The position numbers and the translations under genes are program-made. DNA of 64,000 nucleotides from Saccharopolyspora rhizosphaerae. Its GTDB lineage: Bacteria > Actinomycetota > Actinomycetes > Mycobacteriales > Pseudonocardiaceae. Shown in pieces: positions 1-6,836 of this stretch. Position 1 is the first letter of the stretch. Each line of letters opens with the position of its first letter. The stretch lies in the NCBI RefSeq assembly GCF_003931915.1, contig NZ_RSAA01000035.1, positions 186,001 to 250,000 on the forward strand, read 5' to 3'. The notes beneath the pieces are model-generated. The model searched no databases, was not told the origin of the DNA, and saw only the letters and a list, made by a program, of their open reading frames with translations.

Positions 1-240
1 GAGCGCGGCGTAGAAGTCGCCTGCACAGGCTTCGGCGCGGATGGGAGCGCCCTTGCCCTTCAGGGTGATCTCGACTCGTTGGCAGTTCTTGGCCTGGCGG
101 GGGTTCTTCTCGTGGAACAGCTCCACGTCCGCCCGGATCATCTTCCTGTTGTACCGCTCAAGCCGGGTCAGCTTGGTGTTGACGTGCTCCCGGTAGTGAT
201 CAGGGATGTCAACGTTGCGACCCTTGACGACGATATCCAT
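1..240 (-). CDS. hpf: Ribosome hibernation promoting factor, long form (partial, 3' end outside window)
   Basis: The product binds the 30S decoding region and helps pair 70S ribosomes into inactive 100S dimers in stationary phase. The 80 visible codons begin MDIVVKGRNVDIPDHYREHV and continue with the sigma-54 modulation/S30EA-type sequence (VEITLKGKG, then an acidic and hydrophobic stretch). The ATG lies 6 nt after a GGAGG Shine-Dalgarno, which fixes the start. The C-terminal dimerisation domain of the long form would lie beyond base 1, so long versus short form is inferred from the phylum. It is transcribed in the same direction as the ComF-like gene but is separated by about 410 bp, so it probably has its own promoter. 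Confidence 0.9.
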   Translation of the reverse strand, partial: MDIVVKGRNVDIPDHYREHVNTKLTRLERYNRKMIRADVELFHEKNPRQAKNCQRVEITLKGKGAPIRAEACAGDFYAAL

Positions 241-652
241 TCACGACCTCCGTTCCTTGCAACTCCGTAGGCGAGGTGTGCACGGGGCGCCTGGAATGGA
301 GATCCGCTCACTCAGGCGCCAGGGACATGGGTTTCGCTCCTTCCCTCCGCCTTGGTTGGCCGGATTGGTTCGCCACGTTAGCTCGGTTTATCGAATTGTG
401 ACACCCCCTCAGACGGGCGAAGTCAAGCATCCACCGAGAGTGATGTTTGACGCCGAAAGCACTAGATCACCCTGCGTGCCAAGCGTGGGCGGCTCGGGCC
501 GCCGAAAGGGTGTCTCACCCCTTCGGGTAGGTAGCCCGGTCGCTCTGCGCAGGGAGGCGACCTGAGGGTTGTCCCAGCTCACACCCGGAGAACGAACACC
601 GTCGGGCTGGAGTTCCTGGGCCGATCAGGTATCCCGGTTTCACCCGTCGAGA
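241..652. other. Intergenic region upstream of hpf
   Basis: No convincing gene is seen in these 412 bases. The part next to hpf (about 244-420) should carry its promoter and leader. It contains an inverted repeat, GGCGCCTG at 286-293 and CAGGCGCC at 314-321, that could fold in the hpf leader RNA. The ComF-proximal part holds the hairpin at 502-526 listed separately. Confidence 0.5.
502..526 (-). terminator. Candidate hairpin terminator after the ComF-like gene
   Basis: Bases 502-512 pair with 516-526 (11 bp, one A-C mismatch, 3-nt loop). It lies about 130 nt downstream of the ComF-like stop codon and before hpf. There is no T-tract, which is usual in high-GC actinobacteria. Confidence 0.4.
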
Positions 653-1336
653 TCATCCCGCCGTCGCGGTCAGCACGAGCACCAGCGCGACCGGCCGCTC
701 GGCGGCATCGAGGGTGGACACAGCGCCGGCGACCGTCGCTCCGGTCGTCACCACGTCGTCGATGAGCGCGATCTGCGACCCGGGTGGCGGAAGCCCGCGC
801 GGCAGCGGCAGCACGCGGCCGGTGAGGTTGTCGAGCCGCTGCTGCGGGTTCAGCCCGGCCGAGTCGGCCGCGTCGCGCGCCGTCACCAAGCACTCGGCGA
901 CCCGCGTCGGCACCCCCGAGGCCGAGAGCTCGGCGGCCGCGTGGTGCGCGATCCGGGCCATGTGGGCACCGCCGCGCCTGCGGGAGACCACTGCTCGCGA
1001 GGGAGCCGGGACCAGCCACCACCCGCCTTCCCACGCTCGTTCCGCGGCGGTCGACCGCAGTGCCACCGCCAGCTGCGCGCCCAGCGGTGCGGCGAGGTCG
1101 CGACGCCCCGCCTCCTTGTAGGCCAGCACCGCTCGGCGAGCCGCGCCCCGGTACCGGCCGAGCGCGAACACCGGCGGTGAGGCGTCCAGCAGCGGCCGGT
1201 GCACCCGGCGGAGCGCGCCGAGCGCGCCCGCGCAGTCGCGGCACCACGCGGTGCCCGCGACGTCGCAGCCGACGCAGTGCTGCGGCAGCAGCAGGTCGAC
1301 CAGTCCGGAGATCGCTTCGCGCAGTCGGGTGGGCAC
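653..1336 (-). CDS. ComF family phosphoribosyltransferase-like protein
   Basis: This 227-residue protein has the ComF layout. An N-terminal zinc-ribbon segment with paired cysteines (CVGC, then WCRDC, residues about 21-36) is followed by a type I phosphoribosyltransferase fold whose PRPP-binding loop reads ALIDDVVTTGAT near residue 190. In competent bacteria ComF acts in DNA uptake; in actinobacteria its role is not established and no other competence genes are in view. The start is GTG with no clear Shine-Dalgarno. It sits between lpqB and hpf, the same neighbourhood as in mycobacteria. The family is secure and the function is not. Confidence 0.85.
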   Translation of the reverse strand: MPTRLREAISGLVDLLLPQHCVGCDVAGTAWCRDCAGALGALRRVHRPLLDASPPVFALGRYRGAARRAVLAYKEAGRRDLAAPLGAQLAVALRSTAAERAWEGGWWLVPAPSRAVVSRRRGGAHMARIAHHAAAELSASGVPTRVAECLVTARDAADSAGLNPQQRLDNLTGRVLPLPRGLPPPGSQIALIDDVVTTGATVAGAVSTLDAAERPVALVLVLTATAG

Positions 1337-1387
1337 CCAGCGATCATGGCGCGATCGCCGATCCGACTCACCGGTGCGTGTCGGAGA

Positions 1388-3115
1388 TCAGCCTGGGTAG
1401 AACGGGATCGAGGCGCCCCCGATGGGCGCGTCCACCAGCGACCACACGTCGTCGGTGTCCTGGGCCTGCCAGAGCCCGTGGCGGTCGGCGACCACGACCT
1501 GCCCACCCGGGCCGACGGTGACCTCGGTCAGCGGCTGGCCCAGGTTCGCCGCGGTGTAGGGCTCCCAGCGGAAGCCGTCCACGGACAGGTCGAAGACCGG
1601 GGAGTTGTTGCTCTCGGTGGTGGCCACGAGGGATTCGTCCTGCCGCCACTCGACGGCGGTGACCTGCACGTCCGGCGACGGGCGCAGCACCACGGGGCGC
1701 TGCAGCACGGCGTGGCCGTCCTGCTCGGCGACCCCGGCGACCACCACGCTGCCGTCGATCACCGCCGCCACGCGGGTCCCGTCGCGGGAGAGCCGCAGGT
1801 CCTTGATGGGCCTGCCGGGCGGCAGCGAGCGGGCGTCGACGGTCTCCGGCTTCCACGTGGAGCCGCTGTGGACCACGCGCACCACGTCGCGACCGTCGAC
1901 GACGGTCCAGGCCTCGTCCTCGCCGCGCCAGGTCGGCTTGCTCATGTAGTTGCCGATGGTGGGCAGCTCGGCCAGCTGCTCGCCGAAGTCGCCGACGCGC
2001 AACGCCACCCCACCGGGCCGCCGGGTCACCGCGGCGAGCTTGTCGCCGTGCGGCGACCGACCGGCGCGCACCACGTCGTACTCGCCGGAACCGGCCGGTC
2101 CGGGGATCGGCCGGGCGTGCCGGTCGAGCACCAGGACCCGCTCGTCGACCACGGCCAGACCGGGCAGGTCGGGGCGCTGGAGGTTGTCGCGCTCGTACTG
2201 CTCCATGTCGGTAGGCCGCAGCTCCTTGCCGTCGGAGAGCAGCGGCATGCCCTCCTCCTTGATGCGCACGCGCGCCGGGCTGACGCCCTCGAGCGTGTAG
2301 ACCACCTGCGCGGCGATCAGCCTGCGGGTTTCGGGCGTGACCTCGCCGAGCTGGCTGAGGTTGACCTCCAGCGCGCCGTCCGCGGCCTCGCTGGTGTTGG
2401 TCTTGGGGTGCACGCCCTGCGGGATGGCGGTGCGCATCGCCTGCCGCATGCTCTCCGACGGCCCGGAGGTGAGCAGGTCGATGACCCGCCGCGGCAACGT
2501 GCTCGCCGGCTGCGCGACGACGTAGCGCAGGTCGGGGGCGACGCCGGTGAGGTCGTGATCGAGGAAGTAGACCGGGACCGGCCGGAAGATGCCGCTGAAG
2601 GACGTCTTGCTGACGACCATCTCCTGCGGCGGCGTGGTGATCCGCCACTGGCCGTTGCCCTGGCGCTCCACCCGCACGTCGACGGTGAGCTCGCCGGACT
2701 CCGGCACGAAGGAGGAATCGGCCAGCAGCCTGCCGACCCGGTCCGCCCGCAGCGTCACCAGCTGCACGCCCTCGGGCAGCGGCTGCGGCGAGGTGCCCGG
2801 GATGGTGTCGACGTTCTCGACGATGAGCATGCCCGGCGGCGGGGTCCAGTTCCGCTCGATCGCGGGCGCGAGGTGCTTGCGGGCGCTCTCGTGGTTGCTG
2901 GCCGGCCAGGCCGCCTTGTCGACGAAGCTGCGCACCAGGGCGAGCGGGTCGATGTCGTCCGGGGGCGGGTTGATCGGCGTCGTGGCGTTGCTGCCGTCGA
3001 CCTCCTTGACCGCCTTCGGTTCCGAGCTCTCCGGGATCGACGCGCAGGCCTGCACCGACAGCAGCAGCAGCGCCATCAGTGCCGCCACCCGGCGTGACCG
3101 GTGCGCGCCCATCAC
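1388..3115 (-). CDS. lpqB: LpqB-like lipoprotein, accessory to MtrAB
   Basis: This is an extracytoplasmic lipoprotein of about 575 residues. A short signal segment ends in the lipobox LLSVQAC (Cys24 lipidated), followed by a GerMN-like domain (about 150-270) and a C-terminal beta-propeller-like region (about 330-570). In mycobacteria LpqB interacts with the sensor region of MtrB and affects MtrA activity and cell-wall homeostasis. The gene follows mtrB directly. GTG at 3115 overlaps the mtrB stop by 4 bases, and an ATG at 3112 overlaps it too, so the exact start is uncertain by one codon. Order mtrA-mtrB-lpqB is the conserved actinobacterial arrangement. Confidence 0.93.
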   Translation of the reverse strand: MMGAHRSRRVAALMALLLLSVQACASIPESSEPKAVKEVDGSNATTPINPPPDDIDPLALVRSFVDKAAWPASNHESARKHLAPAIERNWTPPPGMLIVENVDTIPGTSPQPLPEGVQLVTLRADRVGRLLADSSFVPESGELTVDVRVERQGNGQWRITTPPQEMVVSKTSFSGIFRPVPVYFLDHDLTGVAPDLRYVVAQPASTLPRRVIDLLTSGPSESMRQAMRTAIPQGVHPKTNTSEAADGALEVNLSQLGEVTPETRRLIAAQVVYTLEGVSPARVRIKEEGMPLLSDGKELRPTDMEQYERDNLQRPDLPGLAVVDERVLVLDRHARPIPGPAGSGEYDVVRAGRSPHGDKLAAVTRRPGGVALRVGDFGEQLAELPTIGNYMSKPTWRGEDEAWTVVDGRDVVRVVHSGSTWKPETVDARSLPPGRPIKDLRLSRDGTRVAAVIDGSVVVAGVAEQDGHAVLQRPVVLRPSPDVQVTAVEWRQDESLVATTESNNSPVFDLSVDGFRWEPYTAANLGQPLTEVTVGPGGQVVVADRHGLWQAQDTDDVWSLVDAPIGGASIPFYPG

Positions 3116-4857
3116 TTCTCCTCCCAGGACTCTTCGGTGAGACGAGCGGGCCCCTGGTCCCGCACTTCCTGCTCACCCTCCCCTTCGGACGGTCGCTCCA
3201 CGCCCGCGGCCAGCAGGGCTTCCGGGGCGGCGATGCGGCGGGTGCTCGGCAGCGACAGCGGGCTGCTCTCCGGTTCCTCGCCGGGTTTGCGCGGCAGCGT
3301 CAGGCGGAAGCAGGAACCCTCACCGGGTTCGCCCCAGGCGTCGAGGTTGCCGCCGTGCAGCCGGGCGTCCTCCAAGCTGATCGACAGGCCGAGTCCGGTG
3401 CCGCCGCTGCGCCGGTTGCGGGAGGGGTCGGCCCGCCAGAAGCGGGTGAACACCAGCTCGGCCTCGCCGCTGCGCAGACCCACCCCGTAGTCCCGGACGG
3501 TGACCGCGACGGCCTGCTCGTCCCCGCCGAAGCGCAGCTCGACGGGGCCGCCTTCGGCGTGGTCGATGGCGTTGGCGACGAGGTTGCGCATGATGCGCTC
3601 GACCCGTCGGGCGTCGGCGACGATGTTGAGGTCGGTGCCGTCGGCAGGTGCGAACACGCGCAGCTCCACGCCGCTGGTGTCGGCGATGGCCCGCACCGAT
3701 TCGGCCGCGCGCTCGGAGATCTCGTGCAGGTCGAGCTTCTCGGCGGCGAGGTCGGCGACGCCGGCGTCGAGGCGGGAGATCTCCAGCAGGTCGGCCAGCA
3801 GCAGCTCGAACCGGTCGAGCTCGTCGACCAGCAGCTCGGTGGAGCGGGACAGCCCGGGCGGGAACTCCTCGCGGGAGGCGTGCAAGACGTCAGCGGCCAT
3901 CCGGACCGTGGTCAACGGTGTGCGCAGCTCGTGCGAGACGTCGGAGGTGAAGCGGCGCTGCAGCTGGCCGAACTCCTCGAGCTGGGTGATCTGCTGCTTG
4001 AGGCTGTCGGCCATCTCGTTGAACGACTCGGCGAGCCGCGCGACGTCGTCCTCACCGATCACCCGCATCCGCTTGTCCAGGTCGCCTTCGGCGAGCTCCT
4101 CGGCGATCTGGGCGGCCTGCCGCACCGGGCGCACCACCTGGCGGGTCACCAGGTTGGTGATCGCGCCCAGCAGCGCCAGCAGCACGACGGCGCTGACCAG
4201 CAGGGTGCGCTGCATGACCGCGAGCGTGGCCTGCTCGGCGCTCAGCGGGAACAGCAGGTAGATCTGCAGCGGGCGGGTCGCGCTGGACACCGGGGTGCCG
4301 ACGATGACCATCGTGACCGGGCCGGCCTCGCGCTGCACCGTGTGGATCTTGGTGGCCAGCTGGCCCCGCTCGACGAACCCGCGCAGGTCTTCCGGCACGT
4401 CCTCGACCGGCCCGGCGGCGGGCTGCTCGCGGCGCGCGCCGGGCGCTCGGCCGTCGACCAGCACCGGGGTGAAGGCTCCCGCGACGGTCTCGGTGGTGGA
4501 GTGGCCGGACGAGGAGGTGGTCAACCGGTTCAGCGCGGCCTGCAGCTGCTCGGCGACGCTGTCGGAGTTGGGGTCGACGGCGGTGAGCTCGCGCTCCAGG
4601 ATCGGCAGGCTGTACTCGGCCTGCGAGATCGCGGCCTGCTCCTTGGAGTCCAGCAGCTGCGAGGTGATCTGCCACTGCAGCACCATGCCCAGCACGATCA
4701 CCACGGCCAGCGACAGCGCGAGGGTGCTGACCACCACGCGCAGCTGCATCGAACGCCGCCACAGCGCTTCGAAGCGGTGCCAGCGAGCGCGCGTCTCCTC
4801 GCGGACACGACCGCTCACCAGCCGCACCCAGCGGCTCTGGCGCGTCCACACGCTCAC
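3112..4857 (-). CDS. mtrB: Sensor histidine kinase MtrB
   Basis: This is the membrane kinase of the MtrAB system that controls cell division and envelope genes. Going from N to C there is one transmembrane helix near the start, an extracytoplasmic loop of about 170 residues, a second helix, a HAMP domain, the HisKA box DVSHELRTPLTTVR with the phospho-accepting His, and an HATPase domain with the N box NLVANAIDHA and glycine-rich GGTGLGLSI. GTG 4857 is preferred because GAGG lies 5 nt upstream and the resulting 581 residues match family length. An in-frame GTG at 4956 would add 33 residues. The gap to mtrA (306 bp) is unusually long and contains an intergenic repeat. Confidence 0.93.
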   Translation of the reverse strand: MSVWTRQSRWVRLVSGRVREETRARWHRFEALWRRSMQLRVVVSTLALSLAVVIVLGMVLQWQITSQLLDSKEQAAISQAEYSLPILERELTAVDPNSDSVAEQLQAALNRLTTSSSGHSTTETVAGAFTPVLVDGRAPGARREQPAAGPVEDVPEDLRGFVERGQLATKIHTVQREAGPVTMVIVGTPVSSATRPLQIYLLFPLSAEQATLAVMQRTLLVSAVVLLALLGAITNLVTRQVVRPVRQAAQIAEELAEGDLDKRMRVIGEDDVARLAESFNEMADSLKQQITQLEEFGQLQRRFTSDVSHELRTPLTTVRMAADVLHASREEFPPGLSRSTELLVDELDRFELLLADLLEISRLDAGVADLAAEKLDLHEISERAAESVRAIADTSGVELRVFAPADGTDLNIVADARRVERIMRNLVANAIDHAEGGPVELRFGGDEQAVAVTVRDYGVGLRSGEAELVFTRFWRADPSRNRRSGGTGLGLSISLEDARLHGGNLDAWGEPGEGSCFRLTLPRKPGEEPESSPLSLPSTRRIAAPEALLAAGVERPSEGEGEQEVRDQGPARLTEESWEEK

Positions 4858-4879
4858 GGCGACCTCAGGCTGTTCGGAA

Positions 4880-5005
4880 CTCGTCTTGCGTTGCGGTGCA
4901 GGTCTCGGAACCTGACCCGCCGTCCGGCTCCGGGTGCCACTCCTCGTGCGTGCCACGGCACGTCGTCGCGGCGTCCTCGCCAGACGTGCCGGAACCCGCG
5001 GCGGT
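4880..5005 (-). repeat. Dispersed intergenic repeat, copy C (between mtrA and mtrB)
   Basis: Read on the minus strand from 5005, this begins ACCGCCGCGGGTTC and continues with TGGCGAGGACGCCGCGACG, then a small hairpin (CGTGCC-GT-GGCACG), GAGGAG, and later TGCACCGCAACGCA. The same blocks in the same order occur at 52345-52500 (minus) and 54456-54640 (plus). It accounts for most of the 306-bp stretch between mtrA and mtrB, in which no gene is seen. Confidence 0.55.
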
Positions 5006-5163
5006 GCAGGTCGCGAGGGTGGTCTTCACGCCTCGCGGCTCCGCCGCTGGCGCTCGAACACCACTCAGACTCTCGCAGACGTCTTCGGGGCGCCGCGCAC
5101 CGGTGTCGAGCAGTCGGACGCTCGCTCGCCACCGAGCAGAACGACCACGAACTCAGGTGGTGA

Positions 5164-5841
5164 TCACGGAGGGCCGGCTTTGTAGCCGACACCGCGAACG
5201 GTCAGCACGACCTCGGGGCGCTCCGGGTCGCGCTCGACCTTGGAGCGCAGGCGCTGCACGTGCACGTTGACCAGGCGGGTGTCGGCCGCGTGCCGGTAGC
5301 CCCAGACCTGCTCGAGCAGCACTTCGCGGGTGAAGACCTGGCGCGGCTTGCGGGCCAGCGCGACCAGCAGGTCGAACTCCAGCGGGGTCAGGGCGATCGG
5401 CTGCCCCTCGCGGGTCACCTCGTGGCCGGGGACGTCGATGATCACTTCACCGATGGTGAGGACCTCGGCGGGCTCGGCGTCGGTGCGGCGCAACCGCGCC
5501 CGCAGCCGGGCGACGAGCTCCTTGGGCTTGAACGGCTTGACGATGTAGTCGTCGGCGCCGGACTCCAAGCCGAGGACCACGTCGACCGTGTCGCTCTTGG
5601 CGGTGAGCATGACGATGGGCACCACGGACTCGGTCCGGATCGCCTTGCACACGTCGATGCCGTTCATGCCGGGCAGCATCAGGTCCAGCAGGACCAGATC
5701 GGGTTTGAGCTCGCGCAAGGCGGGCATCGCCTTGGTGCCGTCGCTGACGACGGCCGTCTCGAACCCCTCTCCCCGGAGCACGATGGTCAGCATTTCGGCC
5801 AGGGCCGGATCATCGTCCACCACGAGCACGCGTGCCTTCAT
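5164..5841 (-). CDS. mtrA: Response regulator MtrA
   Basis: This is an OmpR/PhoB-type response regulator of 225 residues, usually essential in mycobacteria, acting on dnaA, rpf and division genes. The receiver domain starts KARVLVVDDDPALAEML; the phospho-acceptor is Asp53 in LLDLMLPGMNG and the conserved Lys lies in VKPFKPKEL. The winged-helix domain carries the RLRSKVERDPERP segment. ATG 5841 is chosen because it gives the family length and N-terminus; longer in-frame starts would add a non-homologous stretch. No Shine-Dalgarno is seen. An AACGAT hexamer 8-13 nt upstream may be a leaderless promoter. Confidence 0.96.
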   Translation of the reverse strand: MKARVLVVDDDPALAEMLTIVLRGEGFETAVVSDGTKAMPALRELKPDLVLLDLMLPGMNGIDVCKAIRTESVVPIVMLTAKSDTVDVVLGLESGADDYIVKPFKPKELVARLRARLRRTDAEPAEVLTIGEVIIDVPGHEVTREGQPIALTPLEFDLLVALARKPRQVFTREVLLEQVWGYRHAADTRLVNVHVQRLRSKVERDPERPEVVLTVRGVGYKAGPP

Positions 5842-6003
5842 GCACCACATCGTTGCACTTGTCACTTGGCCGCCGTGCATCCACCCGCCGGGTGTCGTCG
5901 CAGGTCGGGAACTCGACACCGGAACAGCGGTACTCATACCGCCGAATGGAGCAGTCCCGATGTGGCGAAAGCTATTCCGGCCGATCCCAGCGCGGCGGGG
6001 CCG

Positions 6004-6648
6004 TCAGCCGAGGACGTGCTTGTCGACCAGGACGCCGAAGTCGACGTCGGTCGCGCCGTCGACGACGACCCACGGGCTCCAGAAGCCGGCTTCGGCGAGT
6101 TCGGCGTAGACCTCGGCGCAGCGCTGCTGGAGCGAGGCGTCGGACTCGAAGCGGTCGCGGTCGCGGTCGGCTTCGGTGCGCTCGCGGTGCTCGGCTCGAT
6201 CCGCGGCGACCTCGGCGGGCACCCGCAGCAGCACCTGCAGGTCCGGGCGCGGCAGGTCGAACCGGGTGATCTCCAGGTCGCGGACCCAGGACACGAACTC
6301 CCCGTCGGCGTGCTGGTGCAGCCGCGCGGCCCCGTAGGCGGCGTTGGAGGCGACGTAGCGGTCCAGCAGCACGACGTCGTGGGCGGCGAGGTGGGCGCGC
6401 AGCGCGTCGGCCGCGGCCCGGCGGTCCAGCGCGTAGAGGACGGCCATGCCGTGCACCGAAGAACCGAGGTCGCCGTGCTCCCCGCGCAGCGCTTCGGCGA
6501 CGAGCTCGGCGTGCACGTCCTCGGAGTAGCGCGGGAAGGCCGCGCTCGACACCGTGCACCCCCTGGCGGTCAGCTCCGCGGTGATCCCCCTGGCCAAGGT
6601 GCGCTTGCCCGCGCCGTCCAGTCCCTCGATGACGATGAGTCGTCCCAC
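6004..6648 (-). CDS. tmk: Thymidylate kinase
   Basis: It phosphorylates dTMP to dTDP for DNA synthesis. The protein begins GRLIVIEGLDGAGKRTLA, with the P-loop GLDGAGKRT in the actinobacterial form with Arg after Lys. The DR(Y/H) motif is LLDRYVASN, and a charged lid follows (AEHRERTEADRDRDRFE). GTG 6648 gives 214 residues, the usual length. Earlier in-frame starts (for example ATG 6723) add unrelated residues. It lies upstream of mtrA with a 162-bp gap, as in mycobacteria, and is divergent from the large membrane gene at 6837. Confidence 0.93.
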   Translation of the reverse strand: MGRLIVIEGLDGAGKRTLARGITAELTARGCTVSSAAFPRYSEDVHAELVAEALRGEHGDLGSSVHGMAVLYALDRRAAADALRAHLAAHDVVLLDRYVASNAAYGAARLHQHADGEFVSWVRDLEITRFDLPRPDLQVLLRVPAEVAADRAEHRERTEADRDRDRFESDASLQQRCAEVYAELAEAGFWSPWVVVDGATDVDFGVLVDKHVLG

Positions 6649-6836
6649 GTCGGAAACGGTAGCCGAGCGTCCTGGACCCGTTCCGACCAGACCGGTTCCG
6701 CAGGTCGAAAAGGCCGAATCCATGACATCACCGGCTGTGACGATCACAATCGTTCCCGTAGAGGTCGCCTTGCGTGGATCCGCGATGGAGAATCACCTCG
6801 GCGTTCGATGATCACGACCTGCTCGGGAGGACCCCT

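Noticed and set aside
3079..5163. A 694-codon open frame on the plus strand opposite mtrB
   Set aside because: It is antisense to a clear histidine kinase, has a repetitive Gly/Gln/Arg-rich composition typical of GC-rich antisense frames, and no recognisable domain.
4854..5192. A 112-codon minus-strand frame spanning the mtrA-mtrB gap
   Set aside because: It overlaps the ends of both flanking genes, has no ribosome-binding site and an Arg-rich composition, and the sequence is explained by repeat copy C.
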